Source of the DNA: Actinocorallia longicatena
Lineage (GTDB): Bacteria > Actinomycetota > Actinomycetes > Streptosporangiales > Streptosporangiaceae
Reading direction: 5' to 3'
DNA: 64,000 bases
Assembly (NCBI RefSeq): GCF_039534125.1
Contig: NZ_BAAAUV010000018.1
Location: forward strand, 1-64,000
The position numbers and the translations under genes are program-made. Under the pieces are notes generated by a model. That model was not told where the DNA came from and made no database searches. It saw nothing but the letters and a program-made list of their open reading frames with translations. Of this stretch, positions 9,131 through 17,541 are shown piece by piece. Each line of letters opens with the position of its first letter. Position 1 is the stretch's first letter.

Positions 9131-9136
9131 AACGTA
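9131..9136 (-). promoter_or_regulatory. -10 box TACGTT for a leaderless gene
   Basis: On the minus strand TACGTT ends six bases before the ATG at 9124, the spacing expected of a leaderless transcript. There is no ribosome binding site. Confidence 0.5.
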
Positions 9137-9192
9137 CGCTGCAACTCCCACGGCCCACATCCGAAGAACGTCGTAGAACGATGTGTACATAC

Positions 9193-10656
9193 TCAGCCGG
9201 AACCCTCGATGAGCGATCTGCGGCGCACCCGGCCGTCCGGGCCCCGGGGGATCTCCTCGACGATCCGCAGCGAGTGGACCCGCTGGAAGGCGGGCATCTC
9301 GGCGTTGACGTAGGCCAGCAGGTCGGGGGCGGGGCCGTGCACCACGACGAAGGCGACCGCGATCAGGCCCAGCTCGGGGTCGGGCACCGGGATGACCGCG
9401 GCGTCGGAGACGACCGGATGCTGCTGGAGCACCGAGGTCGGCCCCGTCTTGGGCGGCTCGGCCACCCCCGCCTCCATCCGTCCCATGATGTAGAGGCGGC
9501 CGTGCTCGTCGGCGAACCCCGCGTCGCCCGTCCGCGCCCACGGTTCCTCGCCCGCCACCATCGGCCCGTGCAGCCACAGCTCGCCGGGCTCGTAGGACTC
9601 CTCCCGCCCCGAGAAGGTCCTGACCTGCCACACCGCGTCGGACAGGCCGCGCCCGACGGAGTCGAGCGTTCCCTCCTCGGCCGCCCGCATGTTGATGTGG
9701 GTCAGCCCGCCCGCCTCGGCCAGCCCGTAGGCCTGGCGGACCGGGCAGCGCAGCCGCTGCGCCGCCGCGCGCGCCGCCTCGGGCCGCAGCGGCCCCCCGG
9801 TCGAGATGACCGAGCGCAGCGCCCGCAGGTTGTACCGGCCGACCTCGCGGTCGTAGGCGAGCACCTCGACGAGCTGCGGGGTCAGCAGCGCGACGCTCAC
9901 CGCCCGCTCCTGCATCGCCCTCAGCAGGTCGTGACGGCCCGCCCCCGGCCGGGTCGCCACCACCGCGCCCGCCTGCAACGCCGGGTTGAGCACCGAGGAG
10001 AACCCGAGGACGTCGGTGAACGGCAGCGCCGACAGGACGGTGTCGCTCTCCCCGTACGCCCCGGCCATCTGCGTCATCGCCGCGACCAGGTTGCGGTGGG
10101 TCAGCCTGACCTGCTTGGCCGGTCCCGACGTCCCGCGCGTGAAGGCGATCATCGCCAGGTCGGTGGCGGGCTCCAGCCGCGGCCGCGGCATCACCGGACG
10201 CCCGCTGAACAGCCGGGAGAACGGTTCGACGTCCGGTTCGGCGCCGAAGCACAGCACCCGGGCGACCGGAGTGTTCTCCACCGCCGACAGCGCGATGTCG
10301 AGCAGGACGGGCCAGGTGATGAGGGCCCGCGCCCCGGTCTCCACGAGCTGCCGGTGCATCGCGGCGGCCGTCTCGGTGGGCCGGATCGGCACCGCGACCG
10401 CGCCCGCCGCGAGCACCGCGTGCAGGGCGACGGCCAGCTCGGGGCTGTCGGGCAGGTGCACCGCGATGACGGCGCCCTCGCAGAGCCCGTCCCGGCGCAG
10501 CCCGGCCGCGGCCGAGCCGACCAGGGAGATCAGCTCGGCATAGGTGATGGTGCGGCCGGACGCCGCGTCGGTGAGCGCGGTCCGGCCGCCTCGCGAACGC
10601 TCGCCGAACACCGCCTGGGTGACGGTCACGTCCGGCACCATGCCACTGGGGATCAT
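9193..10656 (-). CDS. AMP-binding (acyl-CoA synthetase-like) protein with altered motifs
   Basis: 487-residue member of the acyl/aryl-CoA synthetase superfamily. The adenylate loop reads FTRGTSGPAKQV (172-183) instead of the usual TSGTTGxPKG, with the lysine kept. QAYGLAEAGG matches the YGxTE region and RTGDAGF the ribose-binding TGD motif. At the C-terminus, where the catalytic lysine is expected (GKxxR), the protein reads GRVRRR, so the lysine is replaced by arginine. Activity is therefore doubtful or altered. The start ATG 10656 is chosen because TAGCGT lies seven bases upstream (10664-10669, minus strand). The truncated homologue follows directly downstream, suggesting a co-expressed pair. 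Confidence 0.8.
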   Translation of the reverse strand: MIPSGMVPDVTVTQAVFGERSRGGRTALTDAASGRTITYAELISLVGSAAAGLRRDGLCEGAVIAVHLPDSPELAVALHAVLAAGAVAVPIRPTETAAAMHRQLVETGARALITWPVLLDIALSAVENTPVARVLCFGAEPDVEPFSRLFSGRPVMPRPRLEPATDLAMIAFTRGTSGPAKQVRLTHRNLVAAMTQMAGAYGESDTVLSALPFTDVLGFSSVLNPALQAGAVVATRPGAGRHDLLRAMQERAVSVALLTPQLVEVLAYDREVGRYNLRALRSVISTGGPLRPEAARAAAQRLRCPVRQAYGLAEAGGLTHINMRAAEEGTLDSVGRGLSDAVWQVRTFSGREESYEPGELWLHGPMVAGEEPWARTGDAGFADEHGRLYIMGRMEAGVAEPPKTGPTSVLQQHPVVSDAAVIPVPDPELGLIAVAFVVVHGPAPDLLAYVNAEMPAFQRVHSLRIVEEIPRGPDGRVRRRSLIEGSG

Positions 10657-10663
10657 AGGCCGA

Positions 10664-10669
10664 ACGCTA
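10664..10669 (-). promoter_or_regulatory. -10 box TAGCGT for a leaderless gene
   Basis: TAGCGT on the minus strand lies seven bases before the ATG at 10656, with no Shine-Dalgarno sequence. It decides the start of the AMP-binding protein. Confidence 0.5.
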
Positions 10670-10778
10670 CGGACGGACGGCCTCCGGCACATGCTCCGGA
10701 CTGTTCACATCGGGTCGTATTCGCCAGGGGGCCCAGGGGCGGGGACCATGTGTACACACGGTCCCCGCAGGGCCGTCT

Positions 10779-12047
10779 CTAGGCCTGGAAGCAGGGCTTG
10801 GAGAGGGCGTAGCCCTTGGCGGTCGGGCCGGTGAAGGCCTCCTTGATGATCTTGATCTTGGTGGGCGCCGTGTCGTCGGGGGCGCCGATGACCGTGGTGC
10901 GGACCGCGCCGGTGGTGGCGTCGCCCGCGTAGTTCCCGCCGGTCAGCATGCCCTCGTAGTCGACGGTCGTCAGCGACTTCACGGCCTTCAGCAGGCCGTC
11001 GCGGGTGAGGTCCTTGTCGGCGGCGGCCTTGGTCAGCGCGGCCTTCAGCGGGTAGGACCACACCCAGCCCGCGGTGTAGCCGTCGTTGGGGGCGCCGATC
11101 CCGGTGCCGAGGGCGTCGCGCATCGCCTTGTGCCCGGGGGTGTCGGTCTGGAACGGCATCCACGGGGCCGACTGCCAGTACAGGCCCTTGAGCGCGGGCG
11201 CCGCGGGCGAGGCGATGAGGCCGGGGTTCCAGGTCGGCCCGGTGCCGATGAAGCGGCCCTTGTAACCGCGCGCCGCCGCCTCGCCGACGATCACGGCGGT
11301 GTCGGTCGGGCCCGCGGTGAGGATGACCAGATCGGGCTTGTTCTTGACGATCGCCTCGATGGCGCGGCCCTGGTTCTCCTGGCCGGGCGGGGTCTCCACG
11401 TCGCTGAAGGTCAGCTTGTTCGTCTCGGCCGCGTACTTGGCCCCGGCGGCGGCGTCGCCTCCGTAGTCGCCCGGGTTGTGCACCGCCATGACGCTCTTCG
11501 GCTTGACGGTCTCGATCGCGTAGTCGACGGCGTTCATCGACTCGATGCAGTAGGGCGCGCCGGACTCGAGGATGACGTCCTCGAAGTTCCACAGGCTGGT
11601 CCAGGAGGCGGGCGTCGCGACGACCTTGTTGGTGCGCATGTCGTCGATGACCGCGGCGGTCGTGGGCGAGCCGAGGGTCTGGGCGATCGCGAGGACCTTG
11701 CCCTTGATCTCCTGGTAGACCTGGGTGTGGGTCTCGGGGGAGTACTTGTTGTCGCGCACGTACTTGGTGACGTCGATGTCGTAGCCGCCGATGCCGCCCT
11801 GGGTGTTGACCCGCTTCCAGAACATCTCCTGTGCCTTCGTGATGGGCACGGCCAGGGCCTTGAACGGGCCGACGGTCAGGTCGGAGATGGTGCCGAGGTA
11901 GATGCAGCCGTTGTCCTTGTTGACCGCGTTCGGGCAGGCCTCCTTCGTGACGCCCGGTGCGCCCGTTCCGCCGTCGCCGCCGTCGTCGCGGCCGCAGGCC
12001 GACAGCAGCAGGACGCTCGCGGCGAGGATCGCCATCGATCTCTTCAT
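10779..12047 (-). CDS. Branched-chain-type ABC importer solute-binding lipoprotein (LivK-like)
   Basis: 422-residue periplasmic-binding-protein-like lipoprotein, last gene of the Liv-type operon. The signal peptide ends in the lipobox LLSAC (lipidated Cys18), followed by a glycine/aspartate-rich linker and a Leu/Ile/Val-binding fold (IYLGTISDLTVGPF, NTQGGIGGYDI, RDNKYSPE). It would capture the substrate outside the membrane and deliver it to the LivH/LivM permease. GGAGGAG lies upstream of the ATG. LivK-family proteins also bind aromatic and other organic acids; the acyl-CoA synthetase in this operon suggests a carboxylic acid rather than an amino acid here (inference). Confidence 0.9.
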   Translation of the reverse strand: MKRSMAILAASVLLLSACGRDDGGDGGTGAPGVTKEACPNAVNKDNGCIYLGTISDLTVGPFKALAVPITKAQEMFWKRVNTQGGIGGYDIDVTKYVRDNKYSPETHTQVYQEIKGKVLAIAQTLGSPTTAAVIDDMRTNKVVATPASWTSLWNFEDVILESGAPYCIESMNAVDYAIETVKPKSVMAVHNPGDYGGDAAAGAKYAAETNKLTFSDVETPPGQENQGRAIEAIVKNKPDLVILTAGPTDTAVIVGEAAARGYKGRFIGTGPTWNPGLIASPAAPALKGLYWQSAPWMPFQTDTPGHKAMRDALGTGIGAPNDGYTAGWVWSYPLKAALTKAAADKDLTRDGLLKAVKSLTTVDYEGMLTGGNYAGDATTGAVRTTVIGAPDDTAPTKIKIIKEAFTGPTAKGYALSKPCFQA

Positions 12048-12098
12048 TCGTGCTCCTCCGGTGGTGGGGGTGGGGAGAAGTGCCTGGTCGGGGCAGGG

Positions 12099-13193
12099 CT
12101 AGTAGGAGAAGGGGTAGCCCTTCCAGTAGTTCCGCTGACGGACCCAGAGCCCGTACATCCCCCGGGGCTCGAAGATCAGGAAGGCGATGATGAGGGCCCC
12201 GTACAGGGCGCTGTCGAGCTGGTAGACGTTGGGGAACTCGTCCGACCTGGCGCTGACGAACGGCAGGACGGCGGGGAGCTCGCGGGTGAGGCGCGGCAGC
12301 AGGGTGAGGGCCAGCGCGCCCAGGATGGAGCCGGAGATCGTCCCGGCCCCGCCGATGAGGATCATGGCGATGTACTGGATGGACATGCCGAGCGTGAAGG
12401 AGCCGGGGTCCATGAAACCGGTGACGGTGTAGAGCAGCGAGCCGGCCACGCCCGCGTAGAAGGAGGAGATCGCGAAGGCCAGGAGCTTGGTGCGGGCGAC
12501 GTCGACGCCGATCACGGAGGCGGCGATGTCCCGGTCGCGGACGGCCGTGAAGGCCCGGCCGATCCGCGAGCGGACCAGGTTGCGGGCGAGCACAGCGAAG
12601 ATCACGAGCACGACGAGGGCGAGCCAGAACATCTTCTGCTCGCGTGTGTACACACCCGGCACGTCGAGCCGGATCCCGAACAGCGACGGCACGGCCGCCG
12701 GGCGCCCCACCCCGGGCCCGCCGCTGAGGTCGGCCCACTCCTTGAGCACGTGCTCGCCGAGGAAGACCAGCCCGAGCGTGACGATCGCCAGGTACAGACC
12801 GCGCAGCCGGGTGGCCAGCGGCGCGACGATCACCCCCGCGACGGCCGCGGCCAGCCCGGACAGCAGCATCCAGAACGGCAGGAAGTCGAGGCCGAGGCCG
12901 ATCACCCGGCCGCCCTCGGCCCCGGAGACCGCGGCCCCGGTGTAGGCGCCGATGGCGATGAAGAAGGCGTGGCCCAGCGAGATCTGCCCGGCGTACCCGG
13001 TGACGATGTTCAGCCCGATCGCCCCGACGGCCGCGACCATCCCGATCGTCAGGAGCTGGAGCAGGTCGTCGGCGACCTGGAGCGGGGTGAAGGCGGCGAC
13101 GGCCAGCAGCGCGAGGATCGCGACCCGCTTGGTGCGGGTGTCGAGCAGCGCCATGTCCTGGGCGTAGGAGGTGTGCAGCAGAGGCCTGCTCAT
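12099..13193 (-). CDS. Liv-type ABC importer permease (LivM-like)
   Basis: 364-residue integral membrane permease of the LivM family, with many hydrophobic segments and the family sequences IGLNIVTGYAGQISLGHA near residue 60 and FTAVRDRDIAASVIGVD near residue 220, the coupling loop that contacts the ATPases. It pairs with LivH to form the channel. The ATG at 13193 overlaps the livH stop (ATGA), showing translational coupling. The C-terminus is charged and cytoplasmic. Confidence 0.92.
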   Translation of the reverse strand: MSRPLLHTSYAQDMALLDTRTKRVAILALLAVAAFTPLQVADDLLQLLTIGMVAAVGAIGLNIVTGYAGQISLGHAFFIAIGAYTGAAVSGAEGGRVIGLGLDFLPFWMLLSGLAAAVAGVIVAPLATRLRGLYLAIVTLGLVFLGEHVLKEWADLSGGPGVGRPAAVPSLFGIRLDVPGVYTREQKMFWLALVVLVIFAVLARNLVRSRIGRAFTAVRDRDIAASVIGVDVARTKLLAFAISSFYAGVAGSLLYTVTGFMDPGSFTLGMSIQYIAMILIGGAGTISGSILGALALTLLPRLTRELPAVLPFVSARSDEFPNVYQLDSALYGALIIAFLIFEPRGMYGLWVRQRNYWKGYPFSY

Positions 13194-14077
13194 ACGCGCT
13201 CCACCTCGCGCGTGCCGAACAGCCCGTAGGGCCGCACCAGCAGGACGGCCAGCATGAGGGCGTAGGGCGTCACGGAGGCGAAGTTCTCGCCGAGCCAGGG
13301 CGCGTGGTCGGCCTGGTAGGTGCCCACCAGGGCCTCCGCCACGCCGATGGCCAGGCCGCCCACGACCGCGCCGCCGAGCGAGTCCAGGCCGCCGAGGATG
13401 ATCGCGGGCAGCGCCTTCAGGGCGATGATCCAGATGTTCTGGTCGACGCTGGTGCCCGCGCCGACCAGGATCCCGGCGATGGCGGCCAGGGCCGTCCCCA
13501 TCGCCCAGCTGATCGCGAAGACCCTGCCCACGTCCACGCCCTGGGCGAGCGCCGACTCCTGGTCGAAGGAGGCGGCCCGCATCGCCAGGCCGTACCGGGT
13601 GTAGCGGAAGAACAGGAACAGCACCAGCACGCACAGGACGGCGGCGCCGAGCATCGCCAGGTAGCGCTGCTGGACGTCGACGCCGAACAGGCCGACGGTG
13701 CCGAGCTTCCACGGGTCGCCGACCTGGCGGACGTCCAGGCCGATGAACCCGCCGACGACCACCCGGATGAGGATGTCGAGGCCGAGGGTGATGATGGCGA
13801 CGACGAACACGGGCCGCCCGACCATCGGCCGGATCGCGACCCGCTCGACCCCGAGCCCGAGCACGGCGACGGCCGCGACGGCCAGCGCGGCGGCGGCCCA
13901 GAACCCGACGTCGTCGGACAGATAGGTGACGATGACGGCCCCGGCCAGCATGAACGCGGGCTGGGCGAAGCTGATGACGCGCATCGACTTGTAGATGATG
14001 ACGAATCCGAGCGCGAGGAGCGCGTACACGGAGCCGTTGCCGAGCCCGCGGATGAGGGACTGCCAGAACTCGTTCAG
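13190..14077 (-). CDS. Liv-type ABC importer permease (LivH-like), apparent CTG start
   Basis: 295-residue LivH-family permease. The N-terminal residues NEFWQSLIRGLGNGSVYALL align with the usual LivH start (MNEFLQ...GLxxGxxYALLALG), so translation should begin at the codon before Asn. That codon is CTG (14077-14075). It is preceded by AAGGAGG at a five-base spacing, and it overlaps the stop of the upstream acyl-CoA synthetase as CTGA, exactly as ATGA overlaps occur elsewhere in this operon. No in-frame ATG, GTG or TTG lies nearby. Several membrane segments and the MRAASFDQESALAQGVD coupling loop are visible. Confidence 0.85.
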   Translation of the reverse strand: MNEFWQSLIRGLGNGSVYALLALGFVIIYKSMRVISFAQPAFMLAGAVIVTYLSDDVGFWAAAALAVAAVAVLGLGVERVAIRPMVGRPVFVVAIITLGLDILIRVVVGGFIGLDVRQVGDPWKLGTVGLFGVDVQQRYLAMLGAAVLCVLVLFLFFRYTRYGLAMRAASFDQESALAQGVDVGRVFAISWAMGTALAAIAGILVGAGTSVDQNIWIIALKALPAIILGGLDSLGGAVVGGLAIGVAEALVGTYQADHAPWLGENFASVTPYALMLAVLLVRPYGLFGTREVERV

Positions 14078-15903
14078 CGCGGCCTCCTTGACCGGGGTTC
14101 GGTGCCGCCCGGGTAGAGCGTGGCGATCAGGTCGGCGAAGGCCTCTTCCAGGGCCCGCCGCTTGACCTTCTGGGTGGCGGTCAGCTCGCCGTCCTCGTGG
14201 TCGAGCTCCTTGGGCAGCAGCCGGAAGTCCTTGATCTGCTCGACCCTGGCCAGGCGCTCGTTGACGTCGCGGACGACGTCCTGGATGAGCTCGCGCACCT
14301 CGGGGCGTTCGCTGAGGTCGCGGTAGGTGGTGTAGGGCAGCCGCTTCCTGCGGGCCCAGTCGCCGACGGTGTCGGCCTCGATCCCGATCAGCGCGGTCAG
14401 GTAGGCGCGGCGGTCGCCGACGACCACGGCCTCGCGCACGTAGGGCGAGGCCTTCAGCGAGTTCTCGATCTCCGCGCCGGCGATGTTCTTGCCGCCGGCG
14501 GTGATGATGAGCTCCTTCTTGCGGCCGGTGATGCGGACGTACCCGTCCTCGACGGTCCCGACGTCGCCGGTCCGCAGCCAGCCGTCGCCGTCGAGGACCT
14601 CGGCCGTGGCGGCGGGGCGGTTCCAGTACCCGGTGAACACCCCGGGGTGCCGGGTGAGGATCTCCCCGTCCTCCTCGACCCGCAGCTCGACGCCCTCGCG
14701 TGCCTCGCCGACGGTACCGAGCCTGATCCGTCCGGGCACGTTGGCGGTCGCGACCCCGGTGTTCTCGGTCATCCCGTACACCTCGTGCATCGGCACGCCG
14801 ATCCCCATGAAGAACTGGAGGACCTCCGGCGCGATCGGCGCCGCGCCCGACGCGGCGTAGCGCACGTACCGCATCCCGAGCCGCTCGCGCAGCGCCCGGT
14901 AGCAGAACAGCCAGCCCGCGGCGCACATCAGCCGGGTCCGCGGGGTGTGCCGCCCGCCGGTGGCGACCAGCCCGCGGCCGACCCGGTCGGCGACGCCCAG
15001 CCAGAACCGGGTCAGCCGCCGCTTGACCGGGGTGGCCTGCCCGACGCCGATCTCGACCTGGGCGAGGACCTTCTCCCAGATCCGCGGCACCCCGAACAGG
15101 ATGGTCGGCTGGACCTCCCGCAGATTGGCCTGGACGGTCTCGATCGACTCGGCGAAGTTGACCTGGACGCCCGTCGCCGCGTTGAACCAGGTGGTGAAGA
15201 TCCGCTCGGCGACATGGCAGAGCGGCAGGTAGGAGAGGATCAGGTCCTTCTCCGACGGCGGCGGGTCGATGAAGCCGTCCTGGAGGGTGGCGAGCGCGAA
15301 CTCGACGTTGGCGGCGCTGAGCATCGCGCCCTTCGGAGGGCCGGTCGTCCCGGAGGTGTACACGAGGGTGACGAGGTCGTCCTCGGCGGCGTCCGCCATC
15401 CGCCCGGCGACGGCGCCGGGGTGCTCCTCGCGGTGCCTGTCGCCCAGTTCGAGGAAGGCCGTCCAGGACATGAGGCGGGGGTCGTCGTAGCCGTCGACGC
15501 CGCGCGGCTCCAGGTAGACGATGTGCCGCAGTTCGGGCGCCTCGACGAGGAGGGCCTTGTCGACCTGCTCCTGGTCCTCGGCGACGAGGATCGACGCGCC
15601 GCTGTCGGTCAGCAGATGGGCGACCTCGGACACCGGGTTCGTCGGGTAGAGGCCCATGGTGACGCCGCGGACGGCGACCGTCCCGAGGTCGGTGAAGAGC
15701 CATTCGCGCCGGTTGTCGGCGTGGACCGCCACCCGGTCGCCGCTCGCGTGGCCCAGGGCGAGCAGGGCGTGCGCGACGGTCTCCGCGGTCCGCCAGTAGG
15801 CCTCCCAGGTGACCTCCCGCCAGACGCCCCGGTCCTTCTCGCGCATCGCGATCCCGCCGGGGTTCACCGCCGCCCGGTCCCTGACCCTGTCCGCGATCGT
15901 CAT
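14074..15903 (-). CDS. Long-chain acyl-CoA synthetase (AMP-forming)
   Basis: 609-residue acyl-CoA synthetase of the FadD15/long-chain type, which activates a carboxylic acid with ATP and CoA. The intact adenylation motif YTSGTTGPPKG is at 182-192, VYGMTENTG matches the YGxTE motif, LRTGDVGTVEDGYVRITGR covers the ribose-binding and hinge region, and a C-terminal lysine-rich QKVKRR follows. It sits between the ATPase and permease genes of a Liv-type importer with ATGA/CTGA overlaps on both sides. This supports uptake coupled to CoA activation of a fatty or aromatic acid (inference). Start ATG 15903 overlaps the livG-like stop. Confidence 0.92.
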   Translation of the reverse strand: MTIADRVRDRAAVNPGGIAMREKDRGVWREVTWEAYWRTAETVAHALLALGHASGDRVAVHADNRREWLFTDLGTVAVRGVTMGLYPTNPVSEVAHLLTDSGASILVAEDQEQVDKALLVEAPELRHIVYLEPRGVDGYDDPRLMSWTAFLELGDRHREEHPGAVAGRMADAAEDDLVTLVYTSGTTGPPKGAMLSAANVEFALATLQDGFIDPPPSEKDLILSYLPLCHVAERIFTTWFNAATGVQVNFAESIETVQANLREVQPTILFGVPRIWEKVLAQVEIGVGQATPVKRRLTRFWLGVADRVGRGLVATGGRHTPRTRLMCAAGWLFCYRALRERLGMRYVRYAASGAAPIAPEVLQFFMGIGVPMHEVYGMTENTGVATANVPGRIRLGTVGEAREGVELRVEEDGEILTRHPGVFTGYWNRPAATAEVLDGDGWLRTGDVGTVEDGYVRITGRKKELIITAGGKNIAGAEIENSLKASPYVREAVVVGDRRAYLTALIGIEADTVGDWARRKRLPYTTYRDLSERPEVRELIQDVVRDVNERLARVEQIKDFRLLPKELDHEDGELTATQKVKRRALEEAFADLIATLYPGGTEPRSRRPR

Positions 15904-16664
15904 GACGCCTCACCCAGGTAGGCCCGGATCACCTCGGGGTCGCGGCGGATCTCCTCGGGGGCGCCGGTCGCGAGCGGGACGCCGAAGTCGACGGCCAGGA
16001 TGCGGTCGGCGAGATCCATCACCAGTCCCATGTCGTGCTCGACGAGGATCATCGGCAGCCCGAGTTCCTGCCGGATGTCGAGGATGTAGCGGGCGGTGTC
16101 CTCGGTCTCCTCCAGGTTCATCCCGGCGACCGGCTCGTCGAGCAGCAGCAGCTTCGGCTCCATCGCCAGGGCCCGGCCGAGCTCGACCCGCTTCTGCACC
16201 CCGTAGGGCAGCAGCCCGACGACCTGCTTGCGCCACTGCTCCAGTTCGAGGAAGTCGATGATCTCCTCGACGGCGGCCCGCGCGGCGAGCTCGGCCCGGC
16301 GCGCCCGGCCCAGCCAGGCCATCGCGGCCAGCGGTCCGTACCGGGTGTGCTGGTGGCGGCCCAGCATCAGGTTGTCCAGCACCGTGAGGCCCGCGAACAG
16401 CTCGACGTTCTGGAACGTCCTGGCCATGCCGCGGGCGGCGATCCGGTGCGGCTTCAGCCCGATCAGGTCCTCGCCGAGGAAGGTGACCGTCCCGCTCTGC
16501 GGGCGGTAGATGCCCGACAGGACGTTGAAGATGGAGGTCTTGCCCGCCCCGTTCGGGCCGATGATCGCGAACAGCTCGCCGACGCCGACGTCGAAGGAGA
16601 CCCCGTCGATCGCCTTGACCCCGGCGAACGCGAGATGGACGTCCCGCACGCTCAGAACCGTCAT
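15900..16664 (-). CDS. Liv-type ABC importer ATPase (LivG-like)
   Basis: 254-residue ABC ATPase. Walker A GPNGAGKT is at 36-43, the LivG-specific ARTFQNVELFAGLTVLDN follows, and Walker B LLLLDEPVAGMN and the switch histidine in LVEHDMG are visible. The signature motif is unusual, LLPYGVQKRVELGRAL, in place of the common LSYGxQRxLEIARAL. I use the ATG at 16664, which overlaps the preceding stop as ATGA, rather than a GTG nine bases upstream. It would power the permease together with the LivF-like ATPase. Confidence 0.92.
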   Translation of the reverse strand: MTVLSVRDVHLAFAGVKAIDGVSFDVGVGELFAIIGPNGAGKTSIFNVLSGIYRPQSGTVTFLGEDLIGLKPHRIAARGMARTFQNVELFAGLTVLDNLMLGRHQHTRYGPLAAMAWLGRARRAELAARAAVEEIIDFLELEQWRKQVVGLLPYGVQKRVELGRALAMEPKLLLLDEPVAGMNLEETEDTARYILDIRQELGLPMILVEHDMGLVMDLADRILAVDFGVPLATGAPEEIRRDPEVIRAYLGEAS

Positions 16665-17446
16665 GAGAGCCACCGCTTGCGCCGCTTGTAGTGCTTGACG
16701 TCGCGGAAGGAGCGGGCCGCGCCCTCCGCGCCGAGACCGAGGTAGAACTCGCGGATGTCATCGTCGGCGAGGAGCTCGGCGGCGGGCCTGTCCATGACGA
16801 TCCGGCCGTTCTCCAGCACGTAGCCGTGGTCGGCGATGTCGAGGGCCATCGCGGCGTTCTGCTCGACCAGCAGCACCGTGGTGCCCTGGTCGTTGATCTC
16901 GACGATGATCTCCTTGATCTGCTGGACGAGCCGGGGGGCCAGGCCCAGGCTCGGCTCGTCCAGGAGGAGGAGCTCGGGGTCGGACATGAGCGCCCGGCCG
17001 ACCGCCAGCATCTGCTGCTCACCGCCCGACAGGTAGCCGGCCGTCCCGGAGCGGCGGTCGCGCAGCACCGGGAACAGGTCGTAGACGCGGGTCAGGTTCG
17101 CGCCGATCGCCTTGGCGGCGGTGTGGCCGCCGAGCCTCAGGTTCTCCTCGACCGACAGCTCGGCGAAGATCCGGCGCCCCTCCATGACCTGCCGGACGCC
17201 GTTGCGGACGATCCGGGCGGGGGGCAGCCCGTCGATCCTGCGGTCGCCGAGCTCGACCCGGCCCTTCGTGATCTTTCCGTCGTGGACGTCCAGGAGCCCG
17301 GAGACCGCGCGCAGCAGCGTGGTCTTGCCCGCCCCGTTGGCGCCGAGCAGGGCGACGATCCGATGCCGCGGCACCTGGAGGCTGATGCCCCGCAGGACCA
17401 GCACGACATCGTGGTAGACGACCTCGAGGTTCCTTACCGCGAGCAT
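16661..17446 (-). CDS. Liv-type ABC importer ATPase (LivF-like), first gene of operon
   Basis: 261-residue ABC ATPase. Walker A GANGAGKT is at 35-42, the signature LSGGEQQML and Walker B LLLLDEPSLGLAP are intact, and VLLVEQNAAMALDIAD holds the switch region typical of LivF. The C-terminal tail ends with basic residues (KHYKRRKRWLS). It appears to be the first gene of the operon; the next gene upstream, pobA, ends at 17542 on the same strand and the 95-base gap holds two inverted repeats and a possible promoter. No clear ribosome site precedes the ATG. Confidence 0.92.
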   Translation of the reverse strand: MLAVRNLEVVYHDVVLVLRGISLQVPRHRIVALLGANGAGKTTLLRAVSGLLDVHDGKITKGRVELGDRRIDGLPPARIVRNGVRQVMEGRRIFAELSVEENLRLGGHTAAKAIGANLTRVYDLFPVLRDRRSGTAGYLSGGEQQMLAVGRALMSDPELLLLDEPSLGLAPRLVQQIKEIIVEINDQGTTVLLVEQNAAMALDIADHGYVLENGRIVMDRPAAELLADDDIREFYLGLGAEGAARSFRDVKHYKRRKRWLS

Positions 17447-17453
17447 GTGCGCA

Positions 17454-17493
17454 CCGCCGAATCAGTGTCGTGCAGATCACAGTGATTCGCCGG
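17454..17493. promoter_or_regulatory. Inverted repeat in the livF leader
   Basis: CCGCCGAATCA (17454-17464) and TGATTCGCCGG (17483-17493) form an 11-base inverted repeat with one mismatch around an 18-base spacer. A smaller palindrome ATCACAGTGAT (17476-17486) overlaps it. The element lies 8-47 bases before the livF-like start, so it may be an operator or a leader hairpin. A weak promoter, TTGTCG (17502-17507) and CACTGT (17479-17484) on the minus strand with 17-base spacing, runs through it. Confidence 0.45.
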
Positions 17494-17518
17494 GGCGTCG
17501 CCGACAAGACCCATCGGC

Positions 17519-17533
17519 TTACCGGTTCGGTAA
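17519..17533. promoter_or_regulatory. Candidate operator TTACCG-GTT-CGGTAA
   Basis: A perfect 6+3+6 inverted repeat lies between the end of pobA and the Liv operon, about 73 bases upstream of the first start codon. The shape suits a TetR- or MarR-type dimer. No dedicated regulator is adjacent. Confidence 0.45.
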
Positions 17534-17541
17534 CGAGGCCC

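Noticed and set aside
9125..9190. Longer N-terminus for the truncated synthetase-like protein (start at 9190)
   Set aside because: The 22 extra residues show no family likeness and a -10 box lies exactly six bases before ATG 9124; kept only as an alternative.
14197..15921. Long plus-strand open frame opposite the acyl-CoA synthetase
   Set aside because: Same reason; the minus-strand frame carries complete adenylation motifs and operon overlaps.
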